DNA of 11,748 bases from Phycisphaerae bacterium (GCA_020058145.1 JAGVEP010000455.1:1-11748); one strand, 5' to 3'; counted from the stretch's first letter, positions 1 to 6,460 are shown. Translations and numbers: made by a program. The notes: a model not told the origin generated them from the letters alone.

Positions 1-98
1 ACCATCGGTAAGCCGTATGCGGGAAATCCGCACGTACGGTTTGAACGGGGACCTCAGGAAACGGAGCCGGCGCGCCACCGCGCCTGAGGTCTACCAAT
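1..98 (+). mobile_element. 3' end of a group II intron (domains V and VI), truncated by window start
   Basis: Positions 10-42 fold like group II domain V. The lower stem is 10-17 with 35-42 and carries the AGC catalytic triad at 11-13. There is a two-base CG bulge at 33-34. The upper stem TGCGG/CCGCA (18-22 with 28-32) is closed by a GAAAT loop. Domain VI follows as a perfect 9-bp stem, 50-58 with 83-91, enclosing a GC-rich inner part. At its base A93 can bulge between a U-G pair and C94/C95-G48/G47, which is where the branch-point adenosine belongs. The sequence AT at 97-98 fits the AY intron end, so the 3' splice site is placed near 98. The family knowledge is the domain V/VI architecture of bacterial retrointrons; a reverse transcriptase/maturase gene would be expected upstream, outside the window. 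The exact splice site is inferred. Confidence 0.75.
86..90 (+). promoter_or_regulatory. Shine-Dalgarno for the restriction gene, inside intron domain VI
   Basis: GAGGT ends six bases before the ATG at 97. The same bases form part of the 3' strand of the domain VI stem. This supports the ATG at 97 over the later ATG at 148, which has no clear SD. If correct, translation of the endonuclease uses a ribosome site supplied by the intron, and folding of domain VI would hide it. Confidence 0.5.
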
Positions 99-1107
99 GC
101 CTCAGCGGAGAAAGCCGACCGCCCGGGGCAGGCAGCGAAAGCGCCGCATGCGGCCAGAACGAATCAACGCTGACAAACCGCATCTCTGGAAAGCCGACAT
201 CGCGGCCTCCGTTGACCAGTTCAACCAGTGGTTCATGCGATTTGCGCCCCAGGCGTTCCGATCGACGCGCGTCAAGACGACGCAGCGCGTCAAGACCGCG
301 CTCCTGGCGATGCGCGACCTCCGCAGCCTCGACGCGGCCACGCTCAAGGCGAACCCGAGCGCGTTGCCCACGCTCCGCATGTGTACGGCCCCGCCACTCG
401 CTGTGGACCGCTTGATCGGTTTGGCCGACGCCAGCAAGAATCTGGTGGGTCGCATGGAGGACGGCAAACTCCCGACGAAGTTGAAGGACCAGGATCTCGA
501 CGCGGAGTTGTCGAAACTCTGCCGGATTCTCGCCAAACTCCTCGACCGCGACATCTTCCCGTGGCTCGATGCGGCCAAGGATCCGACCGACCACGAACGC
601 GACCGGGCCGCGACGATCGTCGCCGACCGTTTGTGCAGCGCGGTGGCCAATCCGATCGTCCGCAACGCCCAGGAGCAGCGCCAACTCAAGATGATCGGCG
701 ATTGGCTGGAGGCACGGGGCTACCGGAAGCAATCTCACCCGGCTGGGAAGCCCCTCACCGAGATGGAGCCGGGCACGTACGCGTTCCGCATGAACCTGCC
801 CGTCGGCAAGACCGTCAAAGTCAACATCCCTATCGACGTGGTGATCCAGCCGAAGAAGTTGCGGAAGGATCGCTTGCCCATTTTGATCGAAGCCAAGTCG
901 GCGGGCGATTTCACGAACACCAACAAACGCCGCAAGGAAGAGGCGATGAAGGTCCACCAACTCCGGGCCACCTACGCTGAGGGCGTGCGATTTGTGCTCT
1001 TCCTGTGCGGGTATTCTGGCGGCGACTACTTGGGCTATGAGGCTACCGAGGGGATCGACTGGGTGTGGGAGCATCGCATCGACGACCTTGCGACACTGGG
1101 GCTGTGA
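97..1107 (+). CDS. XamI-like type II restriction endonuclease
   Basis: This 336-residue protein resembles the XamI family of type II endonucleases, which cut double-stranded DNA at short palindromes; XamI itself recognises GTCGAC. The family-like N-terminal segment is RINADKPHLWKADIAASVD (residues 22-40). A likely PD-(D/E)XK site is Asp247 (in NIPIDVVIQP) with Glu265-Ala-Lys267 (in ILIEAKSAG). The open frame is intact and ends 5 bp before the ATG of an adenine methyltransferase, the normal layout of a type II restriction-modification pair. The start is uncertain. ATG 97 has a good SD but overlaps the intron end and adds 17 very basic residues. ATG 148 (MRPERINADK) may be the ancestral start. 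The specificity is inferred from the family and is not visible in the sequence. Confidence 0.8.
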   Translation: MPQRRKPTARGRQRKRRMRPERINADKPHLWKADIAASVDQFNQWFMRFAPQAFRSTRVKTTQRVKTALLAMRDLRSLDAATLKANPSALPTLRMCTAPPLAVDRLIGLADASKNLVGRMEDGKLPTKLKDQDLDAELSKLCRILAKLLDRDIFPWLDAAKDPTDHERDRAATIVADRLCSAVANPIVRNAQEQRQLKMIGDWLEARGYRKQSHPAGKPLTEMEPGTYAFRMNLPVGKTVKVNIPIDVVIQPKKLRKDRLPILIEAKSAGDFTNTNKRRKEEAMKVHQLRATYAEGVRFVLFLCGYSGGDYLGYEATEGIDWVWEHRIDDLATLGL

Positions 1108-1112
1108 CCGGC

Positions 1113-2714
1113 ATGATTGCGCACCACGACAACCCGACCGAGACGTGCCGCCAGACGATCCAAGCGGCTATCGATGCCACCAAGTCGGCGGCCGAGCGGA
1201 ATCGCCTCGGCCAGTTCGCCACGCCCAACGCCCTCGCCCTCGATATCGCCCGCTACGTCGGCTCATTGATCGGCCAGCGCAAGGGCGGCATCCGCTTCGC
1301 CGATCCGTCCATCGGCTCGGGCAGCTTTTTCTCCGCCGCGCTCGCGGTCTACGGCCCCAAACGCATCGGAAGCGCCGTTGGTGTCGAACTCGATCCCGCC
1401 TTCGCGGGCGCCGCCCGCGACCTGTGGGCCGATGCCGGGCTTGAAGTCGTGCAAGGCGACTTCTCGCGCGTTGTTGCCAACGCTTCTTGCCCGCCCGCAC
1501 CCAACCTGATCTTGGCTAACCCGCCCTACGTCCGGCATCACCACCTCAACCGCGCCGACAAGGAACGCCTGCAACGACTCGCGTTCAAGATGACCGGCGT
1601 CGAGGTCAACGGCCTGGCCGGTCTGTACGTCTACTTCGTCTTGCTCGCTACCGCGTGGATGGAGGATGACGGCTACGCCGCGTGGCTCATTCCTTCCGAA
1701 TTTATGGACGTCAACTACGGCGCGGCGCTCAAACGTTTCCTCACGGATCGCGTGACGCTCATCCGGGCCCATCGCTTCGACCCCGATGATGTTCAGTTTG
1801 GGGACGCACTGGTGTCCTCGGTCGTCTTGGTGTTCAAGAAGGCCCCGCCGCAGCCCGACCACAAGCCCCAGTTCACATTCGGCCGCACGCTCGATCGACC
1901 GCAGGCCTGCGACCGCGTATCACTTGACCACCTCCGTGCCTCTCGCAAGTGAACCGTCTACCCGAGCCACGCCAAGAACGACCGGCATACGTTGGGCAAT
2001 CAGAACGGCCCGACGCTCGCCGATTTCTTCCGCGTCCAGCGCGGCATCGCGACCGGCAGCAATAGGTTCTTCGTGCTGGAGCGCGCCGACGCGAAACGCC
2101 AGGGACTGCCCAACCGCTACCTGCGCCCCATCCTGCCCAGCCCGCGCCACCTCAAAACGATGGTGATCCACCCCGACGCGGACGGCTACCCAATCATCGA
2201 CCGCCAACTCTGCGTCATCGACTGCGACCTCCCCGAGGACCTGGTCGAGGTTCGGCATCCCGCCCTGTGGAAATATCTGCAAACCGCCAAAGCACTCGGC
2301 ATCATGGACGGCTACCTCGTTGGCAAGCGCACGCCGTGGTACAAACAGGAGCAGCGCGAGCCCGCCCCGTTCCTCTGCACCTACATGGGCCGAGGCTCGG
2401 ACGACAAACAGCCGTTCCGCTTCATCTGGAACCGCTCATCCGCGATCGGGACCAACCTGTACCTCATGCTTTACCCGCGCAATCGTTTCGCGGCCATGCT
2501 CCGCACGCACCCCGAGCGCGGCGCGGATGTGCATGAACTCTTGGCACAAGTCACCGGCCACGAGCTTCGCGGCGAGGGCCGGGTCTACGGTGGCGGACTA
2601 AACAAGATCGAGCCGAGCGAGCTTGGCCGCATCTCCGCCGCGCCGTTCGTGGAACGCTGGCCGGAGTTGAAAGAGAGCGTCCGACGGGCCGAAACCGCCA
2701 GCCTGTTTGCGTGA
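1113..2714 (+). pseudogene. XamI-type N6-adenine DNA methyltransferase, interrupted by an in-frame TGA
   Basis: This would be the partner methyltransferase protecting host sites from the upstream endonuclease. The motif order is that of gamma-class adenine methylases: motif X GQFATP (residues 33-38), SAM-binding motif I DPSIGSGSFF (64-73), VELD after it, and catalytic NPPY (136-139). A single TGA at 1950-1952 stops the frame after residue 279 (RASRK). The same frame continues without a shift through TVYPSHAKND and a specificity region (RGIATGSNRFF, KIEPSELG) to a TGA at 2712-2714, about 533 codons in all. Related enzymes carry RKW at this point, so TGG to TGA is the simplest history. A restart at TTG 1992 would give only the DNA-recognition half. 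GTG 1104 is a possible alternative start overlapping the endonuclease stop. A sequencing error is possible; recoding is unlikely because TGA ends other genes here. Confidence 0.75.
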
Positions 2715-3141
2715 TTCGGCGTGGGGTGCCGGGTGGCGGAGGCTACGGCGTCATCACCGACGCGGTAGACCTGCACTGCTTCTGCGACCTCCTGAACAGC
2801 AAACTCCTCGACGCCTTTCTGCAGCGTGTCACGACGCCCTTCCACAGCGGATGGTTCGCGTACAACAAGCAGTTCATCGAGCAGATCCCCATCAAGCTCC
2901 CCACGACCGCCGAGGACAAGAAGCTGGGCGAGCGGATCACGGCCAGCGTCCGCGCCATCATGGACGCCAAGGGCAAGCTTCGCGGCCCCGCTTCGCCCTT
3001 CCCCGGGGTAAAGGGTGGGCTCAAGCCCGCCGGGCTTTCCGACCGCGAGACCCAGTCGCTTGAAGCCGAAATCGAAGCCCACGAAAAACGCATCGACGAA
3101 GCCGTCTTCCCCTCTACGGCGTGGATGGATTACCCGAATGA
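2711..3141 (+). pseudogene. C-terminal remnant of a second Eco57I/PglX-like DNA methyltransferase
   Basis: The frame opens with GTG 2711, overlapping the preceding TGA by four bases, but begins in the middle of a domain. The segment PGGGGYGVITDAV, then CDLLNSKLLDAFL, VTTPFHSGWFAYNKQFIEQ and IPIKLP is typical of the TaqI/Eco57I C-terminal specificity region of large N6 methylases. No SAM-binding or NPPY motif remains. The end is also broken. After RIDEAVF the frame loses register at a run of four C (3109-3112), and one extra C would give the family-like ending PLYGVDGLPE with a stop at 3139-3141. Without that C, the frame runs on through non-coding repeats into rpmI. It is probably debris from a second restriction-modification system, joined by deletion to the XamI-like pair. 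A coupled small protein made from the GTG is possible but I see no reason to expect it. Confidence 0.65.
2986..3036 (+). repeat. Possible in-frame palindromic insertion within the methylase remnant
   Basis: This GC-rich stretch holds two adjacent inverted repeats: CCCTTCCCC/GGGGTAAAGGG (2996-3015) and GGTGGGC/GCCCGCC with loop TCAA (3014-3031). It encodes a Gly/Pro-rich stretch (GPASPFPGVKGGLKPAGL) between KGKLR and SDRETQSL, where I would expect a continuous helix leading to the RIDEAVF end. It looks like a small hairpin element inserted without breaking the frame. There is only one copy in the window, so this is tentative. Confidence 0.3.
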
Positions 3142-3183
3142 GCGTTCGCCGCCGCCCACGCATGCCCCGCTGCTCACGCCCAA

Positions 3184-3211
3184 TCCAAAATCCAAACTCC
3201 AAACTCCAAAA
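3184..3211. repeat. Four tandem copies of a 7-bp unit (TCCAAAA/C)
   Basis: TCCAAAA (3184-3190), TCCAAAC (3191-3197), TCCAAAC (3198-3204) and TCCAAAA (3205-3211) follow one another exactly. The block is AT-rich against a GC-rich background and lies in the non-coding gap between the methylase remnant and the rpmI promoter. Confidence 0.8.
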
Positions 3212-3250
3212 TCGACTGCCGGCCGCGCCCGCCACGTACCGCCTCCCCTC

Positions 3251-3290
3251 CGTCCCTTCGTCCCTTCGTCCCTCCGTCCCTTCGTGCCTT
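3251..3290. repeat. Five tandem copies of an 8-bp unit (CGTCCCTT)
   Basis: The units are CGTCCCTT at 3251, 3259 and 3275, CGTCCCTC at 3267 and CGTGCCTT at 3283. One strand is almost purely pyrimidine, the other purine-rich. The block ends 20 bp before the rpmI -35 box. Confidence 0.8.
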
Positions 3291-3309
3291 TCGGTCGCGC
3301 CTGGGGGTA

Positions 3310-3338
3310 TTGCCGGCCCCCTCGTCGCCCGCTATACT
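3310..3338 (+). promoter_or_regulatory. sigma70-type promoter of rpmI-rplT
   Basis: The -35 TTGCCG (3310-3315) and -10 TATACT (3333-3338) are 17 bp apart, giving 4/6 and 5/6 consensus matches. Transcription would start near 3345, about 23 bases before the rpmI ATG. A second TATACT -10 box occurs in front of the isomerase-like gene in this window. Confidence 0.7.
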
Positions 3339-3367
3339 ACGTGGCTCGATACAGAAAGAGGACCAGA

Positions 3368-3571
3368 ATGGCAACTGTGAAGGGCAAGCCCCATAAAGGT
3401 CTTTCTAAGCGGATCAAGCTGTCCGCCAACGGCAAGCCTAAGTTCAAGAAGGCTTTCTCCGGGCACCTGATGAGCGGCAAAGCCGGCCGCCGCCGCCAGC
3501 GGCTCCGCCGCGCGGGCATCATCACGGGTACCCTGGCCGACAACATTCGCCGGGCACTGTGCGCTGACTAA
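3368..3571 (+). CDS. rpmI: 50S ribosomal protein L35
   Basis: This is a 67-residue, strongly basic protein of the large ribosomal subunit that acts in the cytoplasm. The pattern is that of L35: a start like MATVKGKPHKGLSKRIKL, then a central GKPKFKKAFSGHLMSGK and the RRRQRLRRAG segment. Length agrees with the usual 64-67 residues. The start is ATG 3368, with AGAGG at 3357-3361 six bases upstream and a sigma70-type promoter before it. The same frame is open far upstream into the methylase remnant, but that extension contains only repeats and promoter, so it is not part of the gene. It is followed by a hairpin repeat and rplT. The infC gene, which often precedes rpmI, is absent here. Confidence 0.95.
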   Translation: MATVKGKPHKGLSKRIKLSANGKPKFKKAFSGHLMSGKAGRRRQRLRRAGIITGTLADNIRRALCAD

Positions 3572-3576
3572 CAACC

Positions 3577-3649
3577 TGTGGCACAGGCTTCCAGCCTGTG
3601 GTTTCACCGGCAAGATGCCGGTGCCACATCAAGTTGTGAGATAGGCTCT
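3577..3649 (-). repeat. Hairpin element (52 nt plus 21-nt tail) between rpmI and rplT
   Basis: The 52-nt core (3577-3628) contains two perfect 8-bp hairpins with 3-nt loops, CACAGGCT/AGCCTGTG and CACCGGCA/TGCCGGTG. They are separated by GTTT and enclosed by a 5-bp closing pair TGTGG/CCACA, so the whole can fold as a three-way junction. It is the reverse complement of the units repeated at the right end of the window. The homology continues for 21 more bases to 3649. Over 24 bases (3626-3649 against 11484-11507) there are three mismatches. It begins five bases after the rpmI stop. Its effect on the expression of rplT is unknown. Confidence 0.85.
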
Positions 3650-3678
3650 AAGTCCGGACGCTGCAAGGAGTAAGTGAA

Positions 3679-4044
3679 ATGCCTCGTGTTCTTCCCGGTC
3701 CTGCAACCCGGCGGCGTCACAAGAGAGTCCTCAAGGCGATGAGCGGGGCGCGAGCCGCGCGCAGTACCCTGTTCCGGACCGCCAAGCAGACGCTCCTCAA
3801 AGCCCGTGCCTACGCCTTCCGCGACCGGCGCGCCCGCAAACGCGACTTCCGCGGCCTGTGGATCATCCGCGTCGCGGCGGCGTGCGAAGCCCGCGGGGTG
3901 TCCTACAGCAAGTTCATGGGGGGCCTCAAGAAAGCCTGCGTCTTTCTTAACCGCAAGATGCTCAGCGAGGTCGCCATCGCCGACCCGGCTGCTTTCGACA
4001 AGTTTGTCGAACTCGCCCGGCCGCACATTGCGGCGCCGGCGTAA
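3679..4044 (+). CDS. rplT: 50S ribosomal protein L20
   Basis: A 121-residue basic protein of the large subunit, needed early in 50S assembly. The family pattern is clear: MPRVLPGPATRRRHKRVLK at the N-terminus, then YAFRDRRARKRDFRGLWIIR, GVSYSKFMGGLKKA, LNRKMLSEVA and a C-terminal DPAAFDKFVELAR. Length is within the usual 115-125 residues. ATG 3679 has AAGGAG (3665-3670) eight bases upstream. It lies 107 bp behind rpmI, and a hairpin repeat fills most of that gap. In several bacteria L20 represses its own operon by binding leader RNA; I cannot identify such a site here. The VLPGPATRR segment departs from the common VKRGVTARR, but nothing looks damaged. Confidence 0.95.
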   Translation: MPRVLPGPATRRRHKRVLKAMSGARAARSTLFRTAKQTLLKARAYAFRDRRARKRDFRGLWIIRVAAACEARGVSYSKFMGGLKKACVFLNRKMLSEVAIADPAAFDKFVELARPHIAAPA

Positions 4045-4056
4045 CGGACGCCCGCC

Positions 4057-5271
4057 GTGGGTGCGGCGAACAGCCCGACACCCGCGCCCCTGATCGTCCA
4101 CATTCCGACCGCGGATGGTGCCCGCGTCGCCGTCAAACGGCGGCCGCGCGCCGGGGGCGTGCCCGTTATTTTTCTCCACGGGCTCGCCGTTAACGCCGAC
4201 CTGTGGGACCTACCCGAGGTCCGCGGACCGGACTTCCACTATCGCAGCCTGGCGGCCGTGCTCTGGGACGCGGGGTACGACGTTTGGCTGGTGAATCTGC
4301 GCGGGCACGGGGCGCCGCGGATGCACAGCACGCCACCGCCCGGACAAACGGACTGGTGCGTGGACCACTTCATCCTCTTCGACCTGCCGGCGGTCGTCGA
4401 GCACGTTGTGGCGGCCACCGACCGCCGCCCGTTCGTGATCGGTGCGAGCATGGGGTCGATGACGCTCGCGGGATATTTGCAGGGCGCGAGCTGGGTGCCG
4501 GGGAACACTACCGGCTGCATCCGCGCGCTGCCGGATCTGGCGCGGCGTCGGCAGGCGCAGCTCAGCGGCTGTGTTCTTGCCGAGTTCCCCGCGGTGCTGC
4601 GCTGGCCGGACTCGCTCTACGACGCCGCGGGGCGGTTGCGCTGGGCGGCGCTACTGCGCGGCTGGTGGCGGACCGACGGCAACGTGAACTACCCCTTTGA
4701 AATGCTGTCCCGTTCGTTCTGGTTGCAGGCCATCGTGGACGCGGTGGGGCAAATCCCGGTGCACTGGGTGGCCGGCAACCCCGCGCGGGAGCAGTGGTAT
4801 AGCCGCTTGCCACGCGGGCTGGCCGAAACCGCCGAGCGCGTCGAAATGGCGGTCGTGCAGGCGCTGCTGGGCATGGCGGGTACGTTCACCGGAGCCACGC
4901 AGCACCGCGCGGAAGTCATGCTGCGTGGCAGGCGGTACGTGCTCGACCACATGAAAGCGGGCGTACTTCGGCAGCTCACGAAGTGCGTGCGCCAGAGAGC
5001 GTTCGTGAGTGCTCTGGGCCGCCCGGACCACGTCTATTCCGACCATTACGAGACGATCGAGTTGCCCACGCTCGTCGTGCAGGGTGGGCGCGACCGGATT
5101 GCCAACGCAGCGCTGACGCGGCGAGCGTTTTTCCACCGCATCCGGGCGGTGGACAAGCAGTTCTTGCTATTCGAGGAGATCGCCCACGGAGAGCTGGAAG
5201 CGGCACCCGTCGCGGCGGAGAGGGTCTATCCGCAGATTTGGTCGTGGCTCGATGCGCGGCGCGGAGATTAG
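4057..5271 (+). CDS. Lipase-like alpha/beta hydrolase
   Basis: This 404-residue protein belongs to the alpha/beta-hydrolase fold and probably cleaves an ester or related bond; the substrate cannot be told. The oxyanion segment is FLHGLAVNADLWD (39-51), followed by GYDVWLVNLRGHG (73-85), which recalls acid or gastric-type lipases. The nucleophile elbow is IGASMGS with Ser131. The acid is probably Asp346 in VQGGRDRIA and the base His377 in EIAHGE, giving a complete triad. The long stretch between about 145 and 320, with many Trp and Arg, would form a large cap domain. No signal peptide is visible, so it is probably cytoplasmic. The GTG start at 4057 lies 12 bp after rplT with no strong SD, suggesting transcription with rpmI-rplT. 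A PHA-depolymerase-like role is an alternative. Confidence 0.7.
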   Translation: MGAANSPTPAPLIVHIPTADGARVAVKRRPRAGGVPVIFLHGLAVNADLWDLPEVRGPDFHYRSLAAVLWDAGYDVWLVNLRGHGAPRMHSTPPPGQTDWCVDHFILFDLPAVVEHVVAATDRRPFVIGASMGSMTLAGYLQGASWVPGNTTGCIRALPDLARRRQAQLSGCVLAEFPAVLRWPDSLYDAAGRLRWAALLRGWWRTDGNVNYPFEMLSRSFWLQAIVDAVGQIPVHWVAGNPAREQWYSRLPRGLAETAERVEMAVVQALLGMAGTFTGATQHRAEVMLRGRRYVLDHMKAGVLRQLTKCVRQRAFVSALGRPDHVYSDHYETIELPTLVVQGGRDRIANAALTRRAFFHRIRAVDKQFLLFEEIAHGELEAAPVAAERVYPQIWSWLDARRGD

Positions 5272-5330
5272 CACCGCGGCGCGCGACCCGGGGCGCCACA
5301 CGCGAGCGTGGCCGTCTGGTGGATTCCAGC

Positions 5331-5828
5331 CTAACGCTTGGAGAACTGGAAGCGCCGGCGGGCCTTGCGTCGGCCGTATTTCTTGCGCTCGACCTTACGG
5401 GAATCGCGCGTCAGGTAGCCCGCCTCGCGGAGCGTGATCTCGAACTGGGGATACGCCTTCAGCGCGGCGCGGGCCAGACCCAGGCGGACGGCGCCGGCCT
5501 GACCCGTGTGGCCGCCACCGGCGATGTTCACCCGTACATCCCAGTGCCGCCGGACGCCGGTCAGATCGAGCGGGGCGGTGGCGTCGTTGCGGTCCTGCGC
5601 CTCGGTGAAGAACTTCTCGACTTCGCGGTTGTTAATCAGGAACTTTCCCGTGCCCGGCATGAGCCGCACGCGTGCGACCGCGGTCTTACGCCGGCCGGTG
5701 CCCAGGTGCGTGCCGAGGACCGGCTGCGCGACAATCGGCTCGGACGCCGGTGCTGCGGCCGGGATTTCGGGCGCCGCTGGCAGGTCCGCGGGAGTGGTTT
5801 CCGTCGTAGCGGGTTGCGTATCGGTCAC
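5331..5828 (-). CDS. rpsI: 30S ribosomal protein S9 with N-terminal extension
   Basis: S9 is a small-subunit protein whose C-terminal tail reaches the P-site tRNA. Recognisable segments are GTGRRKTAVARVRLMPGTG, INNREVEKFF, the glycine-rich VNIAGGGHTGQAGAVRLGLARAAL, and the basic tail GRRKARRRFQFSKR ending in the expected KR. At 165 residues it is longer than the usual 130. The surplus is an N-terminal stretch of nearly 40 residues rich in Ala, Pro, Thr and Glu. The GTG start (5826-5828) has AGGAG eight bases upstream, which supports the long form. It follows rplM by 18 bp, the conserved L13-S9 pair. It converges on the hydrolase gene, and no clear terminator with a U-tract lies in the 59 bp between them. 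Confidence 0.95.
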   Translation of the reverse strand: MTDTQPATTETTPADLPAAPEIPAAAPASEPIVAQPVLGTHLGTGRRKTAVARVRLMPGTGKFLINNREVEKFFTEAQDRNDATAPLDLTGVRRHWDVRVNIAGGGHTGQAGAVRLGLARAALKAYPQFEITLREAGYLTRDSRKVERKKYGRRKARRRFQFSKR

Positions 5829-5846
5829 AATCGTCGCTCCTGCGGA

Positions 5847-6299
5847 CTAGTTGAACGGCCAGGGGTCGGGTTGTTGGGCCTGATGCGGGTGTTGGTCCCC
5901 GTTATAGAGCTTGAGCTTGGTCAACATGCGGCGGCCGAGGGCGTTTTTGGGCAACATGCGCCGCACGGCCTCGCGGAGCACGCGGTCCGGGTGCCGTTCG
6001 AGCATGGCTTTCATGGTGATCTCTTTCAGCCCGCCGGGATAGCCGCTGTACCGGTGGTACACGACCTGTTCGCGCTTGCGGTTGCCGCGAATCGTGACCT
6101 GCCCTGCGTTGAGCACGATCACGAAATCCCCGGTATCCACGTGCGGGGTGTAAATCGGCTTGTGCTTGCCCATGAGCACCGTGGCGATGCGGACGGCCAG
6201 GCGGCCCAGCGATTCGCTTACGGCGGCGGCGTCGACGACGAACCAGCGGGGCGCGAAATCGCCGGCCTTGGCCAGGTAGCACTTGTTGACGGTCTTCAT
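5847..6299 (-). CDS. rplM: 50S ribosomal protein L13
   Basis: L13 is an early-assembly protein of the large subunit. The sequence shows RWFVVDAAAVSESLGRLAV, then LMGKHKPIYTPHVDTGDFV, VNAG-like VLNAGQVTIRG, YHRYSGYPGGLKE and AVRRMLPKNALGRRML, all typical of the family, ending with the usual GDQHPHQAQQP. It has 150 residues from ATG 6299, close to the normal 142-150. A GTG at 6311 in the same frame would add four residues and leave less room for an SD, so ATG is preferred. It is the first gene of the L13-S9 pair and has its own promoter directly downstream of the flagellin terminator. Confidence 0.95.
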   Translation of the reverse strand: MKTVNKCYLAKAGDFAPRWFVVDAAAVSESLGRLAVRIATVLMGKHKPIYTPHVDTGDFVIVLNAGQVTIRGNRKREQVVYHRYSGYPGGLKEITMKAMLERHPDRVLREAVRRMLPKNALGRRMLTKLKLYNGDQHPHQAQQPDPWPFN

Positions 6300-6351
6300 C
6301 AATGATCTCACAGCCGGGGGTCACGGCCCGGGGTCAAAACGAGAACCCCTT

Positions 6352-6379
6352 AATATACGCACTTGCTCTGCGTCGTCAA
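6352..6379 (-). promoter_or_regulatory. sigma70-type promoter of rplM-rpsI
   Basis: On the minus strand TTGACG (6374-6379) and TATATT (6352-6357) are separated by 16 bp, each a 5/6 match to consensus. Transcription would begin about 45-50 bases before the rplM ATG. The promoter sits immediately after the flagellin terminator. Confidence 0.7.
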
Positions 6380-6383
6380 GTGC

Positions 6384-6416
6384 AGCAAAAAAGAGCCGGG
6401 CGGATGGCCGCCCGGC
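6384..6416 (-). terminator. Rho-independent terminator of the flagellin gene
   Basis: A perfect 9-bp GC stem (6395-6403 with 6408-6416, 4-nt loop) is followed on the minus strand by TCTTTTTT. It lies 45 bp after the flagellin stop and shields rplM from flagellin transcription. Confidence 0.9.
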
Positions 6417-6460
6417 CCTGTGCGAGAGAAGTGAGGATTGTTCGCGGTGGCGCTGACGGC

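Noticed and set aside
91..1074. 327-codon open frame on the minus strand
   Set aside because: It is antisense to the XamI-like endonuclease, which has recognisable motifs. The antisense product has none.
1950..1952. TGA in the methylase as selenocysteine or a reassigned Trp codon
   Set aside because: Other genes here end normally with TGA (XamI-like gene, isomerase-like gene), and I see no SECIS-like hairpin directly after the codon. A mutation or sequence error is simpler.
5272..5330. Bidirectional terminator between the hydrolase gene and rpsI
   Set aside because: Only a weak stem CCACGC/GTGTGG with a G-U pair can be drawn (about 5301-5317), without a U-tract on either side.
4983..6305. 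440-codon open frame on the plus strand
   Set aside because: It overlaps rpsI and rplM on the other strand. Its composition (Arg/Gly/Val runs without motifs) is what antisense of GC-rich ribosomal genes gives.
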